Part shown: positions 33,864-44,080 of the stretch, one piece after another
Layout: each line of letters opens with the position of its first letter
Position numbering within the stretch: position 1 is the stretch's first letter
Assembly (NCBI GenBank): GCA_037783415.1
Contig: JAZGTN010000025.1
Span: forward strand, 2,356,001-2,420,000
DNA length: 64,000 nt
Direction of reading: 5' to 3'
Origin: Leptasterias polaris
Lineage: Eukaryota; Echinodermata; Asteroidea; Forcipulatida; Asteriidae
Position numbers and translations under genes: made by a program
The notes under the pieces: generated by a model
The model's database searches: none
Told to the model about the DNA's origin: nothing
What the model saw: only the letters and a program-made list of their open reading frames with translations

Positions 33864-34569
33864 GTACAAACACAACTCTCTCGAAACAGATTCCTTCTTA
33901 TTTCTTCAAGTGATATCAAGAAGAAAGCTTAAAACTTCTCCAGCATCCTCTGATACATTTTTTTTAAATAATTGTCTCTTCGAGTTGTAAATTCCACACT
34001 TACTATCTTTTAAAACAAAGCTTTTGTTTCTCAGTCATGCATTCTGTTTATCGTTTAAGTTTCGGAACACAAGTATCGCCAGTGTATTTCTTTTTCTTTT
34101 TTCATTTTGTGTATGTTTTGATCCTGGTTTAAATGTAGTACTGAAAATAAATAACAAGGAAGCTATATTTGTTGGTCCTTGCATTTTCGAAATGTGGCTG
34201 GAATTTGGACAGGGGACTACTGTCAATGGAAACAAATTGGTATTTTTTAATGGTTTGGCGTTTCAATCCTAGCAGAGTTTTTCTCAATGGCTAAATGACA
34301 ACACTACACACTCTCATGTATACAAGTATTAGTGTAACAGAAGCCATCAGGGCCATATTTTATGGCTCTGCTTACCGGAGAATTCAGTGCTTACTGACCA
34401 TAGAACTATGTGCTTTATAGGGCGCTGTAAGCGCAGAATTCCACAGTAATCAGGGCCATGAAATTGGACTCTGGTTGAAAAGGAGCGAAAAGAAAGGAGT
34501 AGAGTGCAGTTTGAAGAAATTAATTGACATGTATGATGTTGATTGTTTAACTTGCCCCTCTTTACCCAG
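33864..34569. other. Intron 14, mostly unassigned
   Basis: Near 34335-34460 the arms 'cagggccatattttatgg' and 'cagggccatgaaattgg' frame a short repeat. Nothing else is recognised. Confidence 0.5.
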
Positions 34570-34824
34570 CTATACTTGGACTTGCCACCCTGTAAACATC
34601 CCCACTGCTCCATGCTTCAACACCACCATGCTCTCGCTGGCCAACCAGACGTCCTTCCTGCCGTCCAGTAATGCTTCCATCGTCTTCAGCACTTCTTGGC
34701 TGCTGGGAAACAGCTCCAATTCCTTCGTCTTCTTCTTGAGGGTTAGCAAAGAGGGCAGAGATGATGCCGAGGTCAACCAGGTCTTGACTCTCGTTGACGA
34801 GGAGGTTGCTGGGAAGAACTTACC
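34570..34824 (+). CDS. PKD1: Exon 15: REJ module
   Basis: 255 nt, phase 2 at both ends, between 'tttacccag' and 'gtaaaa'. It encodes SYTWTCHPVNIPTAPCF (the W-x-C...C pair), then STSWLLGNSSNSFVFFLRVS and KEGRDDAEVNQVLTL. The 'F-x-L-x-V-S-K-x-G-R...A-x-Q' block is typical of REJ. Confidence 0.94.
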
Positions 34825-35059
34825 GTAAAAATTATTATTTTACTATAATTTTTTTCTTTAATAATTAATACTAGTGGCTCATGGTTTAAAATATCACACT
34901 GGTGTATTTTGTAACTCTTATACTTTTTTAATGGTATTTTTATGCCTTTTTAGACATGAGAGATTTAAAAAAAAAAATTTTTATATGAGATATCGCCTTA
35001 CTCACAAGGCCACGGACGGCCACTTCAAAGTGAGGGCTACACATAACTGATTTGGGCTA

Positions 35060-35345
35060 TCGACCCAAATCAATTGACACCAGGGGCACGTTGCCTCCTA
35101 CTCCTTGGGCTGAAACAGGGTTACCCCCTTCACAGTCCATAAGGATGTAGGCATGGGTATCATCCACTAGGAGCCTGGCTGGTAGAGCAGAATGCACTAC
35201 CTTCCCAACTTTTTCGAAGCAATTATGGTTAAGTGCCTTGCTCAGGGGCACAAGTGTCATGACCGGGTATCGAACCCACACTCTGCTGCTGAAAACACCA
35301 GAGCTTAGGTCCGGTGATCTAGACCGCTCGGCCACGACACGCCAC
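35060..35345 (-). mobile_element. tRNA-derived SINE, type L
   Basis: The minus strand carries a Leu/Ser-like tRNA head: + strand 'ccgctcggccacgacacgcc' at the right edge and 'gaccgggtatcgaacccaca' (box B). The body has 'taagtgccttgctcaggggc'. Confidence 0.75.
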
Positions 35346-35399
35346 AAAAGAAATTTATACTGTGCAATTGTATATAAATAGCAATATATACCAAATTCA

Positions 35400-35660
35400 G
35401 GTTGGAGGTCGGGTTGGCATAATGGTATCTTTCCTCGCCATCCACCTCTAGGACCCCGTTTCGAATCACACCTGCACTGCGTTTGATTGGGTTTTAAGTC
35501 CCTACCTGACTGCGTGGGTTTGCCGGGAATATTTCTCTGGAGTTTTTCTCCCACATCTTAACTGAAACTTCTCTCTATTGGATTCTTGGCTAAGTACAGT
35601 GATTAGGTTCACTTTTCTGAGAGTCCTTGGTTTCACAACCAGAATAAATGAAATGAAAAA
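35400..35660 (+). mobile_element. tRNA-like SINE, third type
   Basis: Head has 'gggttggcataatggtatct' and a box-B-like 'gtttcgaatcac'. The body has 'tgattgggttttaagtccct' and 'gtttttctcccacatctta'. A minus-strand relative lies at about 49660-49830. Confidence 0.5.
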
Positions 35661-35877
35661 AATAAATAAATATTGCATACTTTTTGTTAGAACACACCTC
35701 TCGACTTTTCCTTATCCTGGTTTGCTGAACCTACAGTCCCTCGGGTGCATAGATGTGCACTAGTGACCTCTTTGCCAGTCCTAATGTGTATACATGTATT
35801 AGTTTATCTTTTACTTTGTTGTCAAATTTAATTTTTGATCTCATGTCCTCAATGGAAGTAAGGCCGTGTCGGAATAG

Positions 35878-36032
35878 ATCGATCCATTAAGCCCCGCCTC
35901 CTTACGAGTTGACCAATCACAGCCGCGAAACCCGATCACCATTAGTGCAAAGATCACCAAACGGCTCAAATGGTGATCAGATTTCGCGGTTGTGATTGGT
36001 CAATGAGAAATGGGCGTGGCTTAATGGATCGG
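35878..36032. mobile_element. Palindromic MITE, family D
   Basis: Ends 'cgatccattaagccccgcct' and 'gggcgtggcttaatggatcg' are inverted, and the interior is also palindromic ('gaccaatcacagccgcgaaa' pairs with 'tttcgcggttgtgattggtc'). The copy at 60971-61125 is in the reverse orientation. Confidence 0.9.
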
Positions 36033-36078
36033 TGTATTAGTGGCCTTCATACCCTTATCTCCTTCACTCTTTTAATAG

Positions 36079-36245
36079 GCTACTTATCGACTGCCACAAG
36101 TGCCAGGACGGTTTTGTCAACAGCAATGATCACTTGACACTGGAAGCAGTTTGCTTGGATTGCAGCGAAAATGTCACCTATACATGGAAGCTGTATGTTG
36201 TCCTGGATGGTACAACATTTGACAACACCGTTGATTTAAACTCAG
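36079..36245 (+). CDS. PKD1: Exon 16: REJ module
   Basis: 167 nt, phase 2 in, phase 1 out, between 'tttaatag' and 'gtacgc'. It encodes LLIDCHKCQDGFVNSNDHLT and then LEAVCLDCSENVTYTWKLYV. The two C-x-x-C pairs and Y-T-W match the central REJ region. The conserved continuation (the DTTTGLNSRALTLREGVL block) does not come until exon 20, so exons 17-19 interrupt it. Confidence 0.93.
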
Positions 36246-36860
36246 GTACGCTTTTGGTCATTTATAGGCATGATAATCTTCCTACTTATAAATCCTACTA
36301 AGTATAATTTTTGAATTTTTTTTGGCCCATGGAAATATCAGAAAATATTTGATTAAATAGGCTGAAATGCCTTCTAAAGTCTATTCCATGTGTACATGCA
36401 GCTCTGCCTTTGTACTTGATGAAAAGTTCCTACTTTTTTTCCTGAGAATCATCATCATCATGGTGACGTCTGTGCGTCTGTGCTCGTCCTACTTCAGTCT
36501 AACTTTTGATAGTCTAACTTTTGATTATTTTTTTTTGCCTAAGGAAAATTCAGAAAAATTGAGATTAAATAGCCTAAAAAGTCTATTCCGTGTATACATG
36601 CAGCTCCTTGCAATCTACAACTCAAGGGGTAATCAAAGATGAAAATGCCGTCATTTCAACATGCCTCCTAAAAATTGGATCCTGGTTTCAGAACTTTTCA
36701 GCAGTTAGTTAACCTCGCCCCTGGTCTTGTGAGCTGAAATTTGTTTACTTAAGCACAGAATTTTCCTCTGAAAAGAAAGTTACTTGAAAGGTTTTGTAAA
36801 ATACTTTCAGTACGTTGTGATCGTTCGTAGGCTAATAACCGTGTTAATTTGTTCAAACAG
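36246..36860. other. Intron 16, nothing recognised
   Basis: 615 bp, AT-rich. A short direct repeat of 'aaatagcctaaaaagtctattc'-type sequence (about 36350-36400 and 36565-36600) is the only structure seen. Confidence 0.55.
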
Positions 36861-36974
36861 ATCAGCGATGTGTCCCAGGGGATGGTTCCTATGGCCAGTA
36901 TCTTGTGTCCAATGACAGCTCAGGATCGGCACCGTCGTCCAGCCCCGAGGAAGACACTAATATTATTAGTCAGA
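36861..36974 (+). CDS. PKD1: Exon 17: linker exon, start of the acidic insert
   Basis: 114 nt, phase 1 at both ends, between 'gttcaaacag' and 'gtgagt'. It encodes DQRCVPGDGSYGQYLVSNDS, then SSPEEDTNIISQ. It is rich in Ser, Asp and Glu and not recognisable as part of the REJ fold. Phase 1-1 makes it skippable. Confidence 0.8.
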
Positions 36975-37826
36975 GTGAGTTAATAGACCCCTTGCATAAC
37001 GCGAAAAGCTACACGGACGCTGAGGTCGCACGCACGATTTTACGCACAAAGAACACCTATCGTCCAATCATCTGCCTCTTTTGACCTCAGTGAGGGCGCT
37101 TTTTGGCCTTAGTGAGGGCGCTTTTTAAGAGTTTGACGTCATATGCAAGGGGTCTATGTGGTCGATTATTTTTTTACCCTTACACCGATGTGTATAAAAG
37201 ACCTACTTTAACGAAAACGGCAACAAGTGATCTTTGCTGAAATTCATGTAAAATGTTTTCAACTAAATAAGGAAATTGAGTTCACATGAGATTAAACAGA
37301 TTTTAATTGTGTAGAAAACAATCATTTTGAATAACCCTTCTCGGGTGCTTTTCAGAAAGATTTGCAAAAATCCCTGTTACGTCATTACTCATTTTTCGTC
37401 ATATGTGGGAGCTCCGTTTTGTTGAAGCATGGAGGTATAACAAAGCAAACTCCCACAAATGACGTCAAAAGTCAACAGCAGAAGTGTTTCTAGTTTTTCA
37501 AAATCTTGAGGTTGGGGGCCTTATTTTTTTATTGATAATTACAAAAAATTCAGAAGTGTAAAAATATCTAAATTAAACATTTCAATGATAAACAAACACA
37601 TTATACAATTTTTAAATAGCATTCCCGTTAAAAAAAGGGGGTGGCTATTACTTGGGAAAAGGCTATTGCCCGGGAGTTTGCCGGGGTAAGTTATTCAAGT
37701 GTGAAAAGATCAAGCAAAGTTTCCTGGGAGTTTCCTTTGAAATTTGTCTTGTGTGAAAACGGCATTACATGCCATCACAAATGCAGTTTACTTTGAATGT
37801 CGCTCATTATTATTTATGGTTCTTAG
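36975..37826. other. Intron 17 with a family-B relative
   Basis: A family-B MITE relative occupies 36984-37156, starting 10 bp after the exon 17 donor. The remainder is unremarkable. Confidence 0.6.
36984..37156. mobile_element. Family-B MITE relative
   Basis: Termini 'tagaccccttgcata' and 'tatgcaaggggtcta' are inverted. It shares 'cttttgacctcagtgagggc' and 'gacgtcatatgcaa' with family B but differs elsewhere. 'agtgagggcgctttttggcc' and 'agtgagggcgcttttta' form an internal duplication. Confidence 0.75.
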
Positions 37827-39107
37827 GTACTGTGACAAGTGGTACATCTACCCCGCAGAACAGCGTCAGCAATGCAATAAGTACAGGAATATTGACACCA
37901 GGTGGCACAGGAGAAGGCGTTGTTGATGGATCATCCCAGACAAATACTACATCATCTTTCAATGAAACCATCGTCGAGGGTAGCTACGGTGGCGTTGACC
38001 CTGGTGAGGGGGTAGGAAGCATCGAGGAAGGGAGTGTCTTTGAAAGTGTTAACAGTTTTGTCGAAGAGACGGGAGATAGTTTGACTGAAGATGTACTAAG
38101 TGGGACCCCAGATGCAGCTCAGGAGAGTTTGGTAACTGTTACCATGGTAGCAGAAGCAGGTGTTAGCTTTGAAGAAGCCGGAGACAGTTTAGCGGAAACT
38201 GGAGACAGCTTTGAAGAAACAGGAGGAGGAAGCATAGTGGAAACTGGCGATAGCTTCGAAGAAGCAGTTTTGAGCTTCGAAGAAGCTGCAGGAAGTTTTG
38301 AAGAAGCAGTGGGTAGCTTTGAAGAAGCCACTGGAAGCATTGGAGAAACAACAGGTAGCATTGGAGAAACAACAGGTTGCATTGGAGAAACAACAGGTAG
38401 CTTTGAAGAAGCTGCAGGAAGTTTTAAAGAAGCAGTGGGTAACTTTGAAGAAGCCACTGGAAGCATTGGAGAAACAACAGGTAGCATTGGAGAAACAACA
38501 GGTAGCTTGGGTGAAGCTACTGGCAGCTTTGATGAAGCAGCGGCCAGCAGGGATGCAGCAAATACTAGTCAAGGAGCAACAACTCAAACAGGAACCAGCT
38601 TTGAAGAAGCAACAGGCAGTGTGGAGGAAACTGGTCAAACTACAGGTAGCCTTGCTGAAGCTGAAAACAGCTTTGAAGAGGCAGCTGGAAGTTTTGAAGA
38701 AGACACTCCTGGGTCAGCTGCCTCTAATGAGACCCAGGGAAGTGTAGCGGAAGATACTGGAGCTTCCCTCATGGAAGACACTGGAACTTCCATAGTGGAG
38801 GACACTGGAACTTCCATCTTGGAAGACACTGAAGCTTCCATCGTTGAAGACACTGGAGCTTCAATCGTGGAAGACACTGTAACTTCCCTCACGGAAGTTT
38901 CAAATAATCCCCAAAGTAACCAAGATACAAATGTTGACACTACCTATGAGGAAGCTCTGGACTCCAACACCGATGAATCTGTTCAAGACGCAGAAGTGGA
39001 CCAACCTAGTCACAATGCCAGCCAAGGAGTTGGTGTAGGCGGTGGAACAAAAACTGAGGAATACAGCCAAGATTATTATGGAGACGACTACCCGGGGGAA
39101 TATTTAA
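37827..39107 (+). CDS. PKD1: Exon 18: acidic Ser/Thr/Glu-rich repeat insert in REJ
   Basis: 1,281 nt, phase 1 at both ends, between 'gttcttag' and 'gtaagc'. It encodes about 427 residues of low complexity. The centre has seven-residue units of the type GSFEEAV, GSFEEAT and GSIGETT, with a 126-nt higher-order repeat (38273 and 38399). Nearer the end come eight-residue units of the type EDTGTSIV (about 38745-38890). The end is acidic and Tyr-rich (EEYSQDYYGDDYPGEY). Lys and Arg are almost absent. I know of no such insert in vertebrate polycystin-1; it probably forms an extended, glycosylated loop (inference). Long reverse-strand ORFs here are by-products of the repeat. Confidence 0.9.
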
Positions 39108-40294
39108 GTAAGCTTTCTTTAAAACATTTCTTGTTCATTTTGTCACATTTTGTGATATTTTCTCAAGCCATGTCAAATTGTTCTGTCCTCTTCATAGCGT
39201 GTCGTGGCCGAGCGGATAAGAGCACCGGATCCAAGCTCTGGTGTTTCTGATCAGCAGAGTGTGGGTTCGAGTCCCGGTCGTGACACTTGTGTCCTTGAGC
39301 AAGACATTTAACTATAATTGCTTCTCATCACCCAGGAGTAAATGGGTACCTGTGAGGGCAGAGATGGTTCTTGTGATTGATTTAGCTTGATGCGCTACAT
39401 ATTTGGCAGCACAGGCTGTATACTCCCCAGGGAGCTGAGATGGTTAAAGGAATGACACAAAAATGGCCCAGTGACCAGGGGTAATAATGTTGAAGCGCCA
39501 TGAGCGTCACTGAGTGACGGACCTGAGCGCTATATAAGAAGCCACTATTATTATTATTATTCAAGCTTGCCATCTCTAGAAATCAGTCGATGTTTTCCTC
39601 ATGTCTTTGCGTTTGTGCTAAAACATTGTATCTTGGTTTTGCAAAAGCATAGCATCTTGCACAGAAATTCTTTGTGCACATTTTTTTTCTCTCGGCTCGT
39701 AATTGTTTTGTATGTTCATCGGGCTATTTTAAGTTAGACGCAGCGTTTTGACAATTATAAACTCATGCGTAAGAACTGCTTTTTAGAAGATACAACGTTG
39801 TTGCACTGACACAACAATATGTTCTGTGACAGATATTGCAACCCATTTTATTTCACAGCGTTCTCTTTTAACTGTGGTCCGCTGGCCGAAGGCTTTTTAA
39901 AGCACATGAGGACCAGTCAAAATTCTCTCCAAGTAGTCCTGCTGGCTAGTTCAGTGTTGAAAAGTGTTCCTATGTACCATGACATTTTAGTGAAAAAGCT
40001 GGGGGACTAGTGAAATGAAAATCCTGCTGGATTGTATCTGAAAGAAGTTAAGGGCAAGCCCTGTTTCAACACAGAAGGTGGCCCAACTGGCACAGAACTA
40101 ACTGTGTACATGTGTTTACTGTGTAAATGCATTCACCACTTGATAGCATTCAGTAGGCTGACATAGTTTTTCACTCAAAACCACAGTGGATGATATTGAA
40201 TGGTCAGAGAACCGGAGGGTTAATGTAGATATATGAGACTATTGTATTATTTATGCAAATTTTCAAATGCAATAAATTTATTCTTTTCTTGCAG
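39108..40294. other. Intron 18 with an intact SINE
   Basis: Type-L SINE at 39198-39560. A repeat at about 39865-40075 shares 'gtggtccgctggcc' and 'tggctagttcagtgttgaaaa' with about 52525-52690. Confidence 0.7.
39198..39560 (+). mobile_element. tRNA-derived SINE, type L (best copy)
   Basis: Head is a long-variable-arm tRNA-like sequence: box A 'gtggccgagcggataagagc', box B 'gggttcgagtcccgg', and terminal pairing of 'gtgtcgt' with 'acgacac'-type ends. The body has 'cttgtgtccttgagcaagac' and 'ccagggagctgagatggtta'. The tail is 'gcgctatataagaagccact' followed by ATT repeats. Minus-strand copies are at 35060-35345 and 42370-42805. Confidence 0.85.
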
Positions 40295-40324
40295 GTCACA
40301 GTGAGGAGACGGATCAAAATCCTC
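40295..40324 (+). CDS. PKD1: Exon 19: 30-nt microexon
   Basis: Thirty nucleotides, phase 1 at both ends, with strong sites: 'ttcttttcttgcag' before and 'gtaagt' after. It adds SHSEETDQNP between exons 18 and 20. Exon 18 could also splice straight to exon 20, since the phases agree, so inclusion may be regulated. The acidic composition continues that of exon 18. Confidence 0.72.
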
Positions 40325-40667
40325 GTAAGTAACTTTATTTGCTTGAAATGCCACAGTTTTCAAGAAATTAGTAAAACAATTAGTTTTGATCTTGCAATTC
40401 ACAAAACTCAATGTTTGAAAACAATGAAAACATTTTAAAGCTTTTTCTCCACTTATTTCTCATGACTGATTAAGCTTAAACTTTCACAGGTTTGTTATTT
40501 CGTGCATATATGTTGGGTCACATCAAGTGTGGATACTGTTCTTTGACAATTACCAATGATGTAATTTCCCTTTTATCTGATTTCCCCAAAAAATGTTTTG
40601 GTCACAACCTGATATTCCTCAAAGGTCACTTTCACCTGTATTTCAATTTGGATGTGTTTCCAATTAG

Positions 40668-40904
40668 CACCACCTGTGGGAAACACAGATTCAAGTGAAC
40701 CCAGCACTGAGACCGGTGACCAAGTCAAAGTTGATGAGGGTATCGTGGTCATCAACGAGCATATTGTGTCCCAATCCCTCCAGCAGAGGGTACTCTCCTC
40801 GGCAGACACAACAACGGGTCTGAACAGTCGAGCCCTCACCCTCAGAGAGGGGGTGCTGCAGGAGAGTCGGACTTATGCAATTGTGGTCCAGGCGCATAGT
40901 CACG
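40668..40904 (+). CDS. PKD1: Exon 20: REJ module resumes
   Basis: 237 nt, phase 1 at both ends, between 'ccaattag' and 'gtaaga'. It starts with a Ser/Glu-rich tail of the insert (PVGNTDSSEPSTETGDQVKV). It then returns to the REJ pattern: SSADTTTGLNSRALTLREGV, then LQESRTYAIVVQAHSHG. Confidence 0.92.
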
Positions 40905-42022
40905 GTAAGAGAAACTCCTATGTTATTTGTCAGTTGTATTTGCAACAAATCTACTGCCATCTCAGTCCTTACTCCTTTCATCATTGAACACAGGTAACAC
41001 TAGCATTAACAACTAACAAGGGAAAGCGTTACCGTATTGTATGGGTGCACACCAGCACTAGCAAATCAAACTCTTTGTTTGTCACACCGAAAAGAGCTGA
41101 TCGTATAAGTTTTGAATGGAGATAAATTGGTAAATATTTACAAATGCAAAAAGCTGGTTTTTTATGGCCTCATGTTTCGAGCAGTCTTTCTCAAAGGCTG
41201 AATGACACCACCCACATACAAGTATAATGATGTAACAGAAGTAGTTAAGTGGAAAGAAGTGAAATGGGAGAGAGAGAAGGGGCAGAAAGCTGCAGCAGTC
41301 AGAAGAGGCAAGAGATGAACAACGAAAAAGGAGACTTGGGTGGTAGAAGTGACTGGTTTTAACCACAAGAGGTTGGACACAAAAATAAAAACAAAAATCA
41401 AAGGTGGGAAGAGGGCGAAACAGTAATTGACCAGTGTCTCCCTATGTTGCCAATATTTTTGTTTGGATGTGCAAGTCAGAAGCCATTGAACCATCTGACT
41501 GCTTCATAACCAGGGGATCACACCCAAGTTTACAATGCAAACTGGGAAGTGGCAGCAGTGGGATCACGCCAACATAGGGCTAGATAGCTCTGTTGGTAGA
41601 GCGCCACCACGTTAATCAGGGAGTCGCAGTTTCAAGTCCCGCTCTAGTCAATTTTTCTTTGTTCAACCCACAAATGTTTTAATATTTACCAAGTCAGTTT
41701 CCCTTGTGGTTTGTTCTGTGACTACTCTTGTAAACTGGTGGAGACCACCAACATAGGGCTCGATAGCTCAGTTGGTAGAGTGCCGGCACATTAATCCAGA
41801 GGATGCAGGTTCAAGTCCAGCTCTAGTCAACTTTTGTAATCTCACAATTCTCTTTGTTTGTAATTGATTTTGTTTAATCCATTTGTTTATCTCCAGCACC
41901 TTGAGGCAGAGCTGATCTGAAACTGTTTTGCGCTTTATAAATTTATTTTTATTATTGTTAATATTACTTGACCAAAGAAAATATATTGAAAAATCCCAAC
42001 TGTCGTATGATCTGCCTTACAG
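40905..42022. other. Intron 20 with type-S SINEs
   Basis: About 41080-41370 resembles a dispersed repeat with 'cagtctttctcaaaggctga'. 41440-41700 is a composite SINE and 41740-41840 another tRNA-like head. The last 120 bp before exon 21 are AT-rich. Confidence 0.6.
41440..41840 (+). mobile_element. Composite type-S SINEs
   Basis: A type-S leader in minus-copy orientation (41440-41565: 'agtcagaagccattgaacca', 'gatcacacccaagtttacaa') is followed directly by a plus-strand tRNA head (41570-41650: 'gggctagatagctctgttgg', 'agtttcaagtcccgctctag'). A second plus-strand head follows at 41745-41830. Confidence 0.7.
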
Positions 42023-42168
42023 AGAATGGGATTACCAGGATTGGGGAAGCCCACCAGTACACCCTGGTTAACACCGGCCCCAGGGCTGGCCTATGTTCCA
42101 TCACCCCAGGTGAAGGGACTGAAATGGAAACGGTCTTCACGATAAACTGCCTCGGCTGGCAGGACCAG
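42023..42168 (+). CDS. PKD1: Exon 21: REJ module
   Basis: 146 nt, phase 1 in, phase 0 out, between 'tgccttacag' and 'gtaagc'. It encodes QYTLVNTGPRAGLCSITPGE and then TEMETVFTINCLGWQDQ. The 'G-x-C-x-I-x-P-x-x-G...F-x-I-x-C-x-G-W' block is a clear REJ hallmark. Confidence 0.95.
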
Positions 42169-42369
42169 GTAAGCTTTTTACACTTGCTCATAAATCCATT
42201 CAGGTTTGGTTTTGTCTACTAAGATCAAAGTACAAATTTATTTGAGTTATGTGCTGCATTCACTAGGTATGCACTAGTCCATGCATTATGCCCCCAGCGT
42301 TTATATTTAAAGCATTATGAACATTTGAAAAGTGTTTGAAAAAATGTTTGATGACGCTTGGTACGGTAA

Positions 42370-42805
42370 TTATAATAATAATAATAGTGGCTTCTTATAT
42401 AGCGCTCATATCCGTCACTCAGTGACGCTCAAGGCGCTTCAACAGTCAGTATTTTCCTGCAAGGTATATATGTGGAGCTACTTTTTGAAGTTTGAGACCT
42501 ATTTCTTTACATAGCACCATGTAATGGTTTACAAGGTGCTGTGGCACAATATGCACCCAATCAAACCAGGAACACCGGGGCAAACACCTTCTCTTTACGA
42601 TAAGTGCACTGGGTTCTTTTACGTGCATTACACAACACACGGGACCAACGGCTTAACGTCCCATCCGAAGGACGAAGCAATAATGGTTAAGTGTCTTGCT
42701 TAAGGACACAAGTGTCACGACCGGGACTCGAACCCACACTCTGCTGAACAGAAACACCAGAGCTTGAGTCCGGTGCTCTTATCCGCTCGGCCACGACACG
42801 CCAAG
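42370..42805 (-). mobile_element. tRNA-derived SINE, type L, full length
   Basis: + strand reads, right to left: 'ccgctcggccacgacacgcc' (box A complement), 'gaccgggactcgaacccaca' (box B complement), 'aagtgtcttgcttaaggaca', and the tail 'gtggcttcttatatagcgct' beside ATT repeats. Longer than 39198-39560 because it keeps a middle segment ('tgggttcttttacgtgcatt'). Confidence 0.85.
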
Positions 42806-42928
42806 TTTCCCATACGACCAGTGTAGTATCTTGCCTGCCAGGAAATGCCCTGGAATATACAATATCACTCTTTTTGTAAACAAAGATTGCATGGTCTTTA
42901 GTAAGAAATGGTAATAAATTTGGTCCAG

Positions 42929-43125
42929 GGTCCCAGTTTCATAGAGCTGCTTAAGCACAAAAAGTAGCTAAGCACAACCAAATTATGTTTACTAGAATAA
43001 GGTTATCATCTTTAAAAAAACATGTCACATGCACCATTTCTGACTGGTATCCTGCTAATTTTTGGTAAGCAAAAAGTTTGTAAGCAAAATTGTCTGCTTA
43101 AGCAGCTCTATAAAATTGGGACCAG
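42929..43125. mobile_element. Family-C MITE, first of a tandem pair
   Basis: Begins 'ggtcccagtttcatagagct' and ends 'agctctataaaattgggacc', so its ends are inverted repeats with 'gcttaagca' just inside. Confidence 0.85.
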
Positions 43126-43320
43126 GGCTCAATTTCATAGAGCTGTTTAAGCAGAAAATTGTGCTTACAAAAGTTCTACTTGTAAGCAAATATGAGCAGA
43201 ACACCAGTCACAGGTGGTACATGTGAAATGGTGTTTTGGCTGGTAACCTTATTCTGGTAAGCATAACTTTGTTGTGCTTAGCTACTTTTGTGCTTAAGCA
43301 GCTCTATGAAATTGGGCCCT
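43126..43320. mobile_element. Family-C MITE, second of a tandem pair
   Basis: Begins 'gggctcaatttcatagagct' and ends 'agctctatgaaattgggccc'. Inversely oriented in its interior relative to the first copy ('ccttattctggtaagcataa'). Other copies are at 52973-53145, 61952-62201 and 62204-63106. Confidence 0.85.
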
Positions 43321-43381
43321 GGTGACATGTTCTATGATTAAGCATGAAACTAAGTATAATGCTATCTTGTTATCAATCCAG

Positions 43382-43511
43382 CATGCACCAATTCAGTATG
43401 AGATAAGTTACAGCCTGAATGAGACCGAAGACCTCACCATTCTGTACTTCGGCATGAAGCACGCTGTCAAGTTCCAGCTACCGGCCGGCTATGAGAACCA
43501 CGACCACGTGG
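43382..43511 (+). CDS. PKD1: Exon 22: REJ module
   Basis: 130 nt, phase 0 in, phase 1 out, between 'tcaatccag' and 'gtaggt'. It encodes HAPIQYEISYSLNETEDLTI and then FGMKHAVKFQLPAGYENHDH. This is the 'P-L/I-x-Y...F-x-L-P-x-G' stretch that precedes the last REJ strand. Confidence 0.93.
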
Positions 43512-44080
43512 GTAGGTTGAGTTGTAGCTAACAAACAAATAGACAGAAGGAAGAACTGATTAACCCTAGAGATTGGCTCCATTTCACACAAGATTATTAC
43601 CTAGTGAGGTTTGTAGAGATACCATGTACCTAAAACTCTCTGTGAGTTGTGTTGGTTTTGAAAAGAATCATTGTTTAGCAACTCTACCTTTTGATTGACA
43701 TGCTCTGATAGCCTTCAGGAGAATACTGTTGCTGTATGCTGCTTAACTCATGCCAACAGTGTTTGTACGCTTGCGTGGATGTAATTAACATATTTCTTAG
43801 GAAAGGCTAAATAAGAAATTTGTGATTAAAAATAATTTTGATTAAAAATGGTTACCAGGAATAGATTTGCTGCTATGTTTACTCTCATTCACAAATTATT
43901 GTCTGAGTGTTGATCAAACTTCCCAACTTTATTTTCTATTTTGCGTATTAAATTGGCCCTGCCTAGGATGACACTTGCTTGAAACACCTCCTACAGGGCT
44001 TCCTGAGTACTTTATATTAGTTTGAATATACAGTCATCATTTTTCTTCATTTAAAACATCAATGTTTTCATAATGTGAAG
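43512..44080. other. Intron 22, nothing recognised
   Basis: 569 bp, AT-rich; acceptor 'ataatgtgaag' has a weak polypyrimidine tract. Confidence 0.6.

Larger units (their letters stand above)
34825..36078. other. Intron 15 with SINEs and a palindromic MITE
   Basis: Contains a type-L SINE (about 35060-35345, -), another tRNA-like SINE (about 35400-35660, +) and the family-D palindromic MITE (35878-36032), which ends 46 bp before exon 16. Confidence 0.65.
42169..43381. other. Intron 21 with a SINE and two family-C MITEs
   Basis: Type-L SINE (42370-42805, -), then two adjacent family-C elements (42929-43125 and 43126-43320). Exon 22 follows 61 bp later. Confidence 0.75.

Noticed and set aside
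38119..38940. Long reverse-strand ORFs rich in Ser, Leu and Pro
   Set aside because: They are by-products of in-frame repeats in exon 18. The sense strand has correct splice sites and joins the neighbouring exons in phase.
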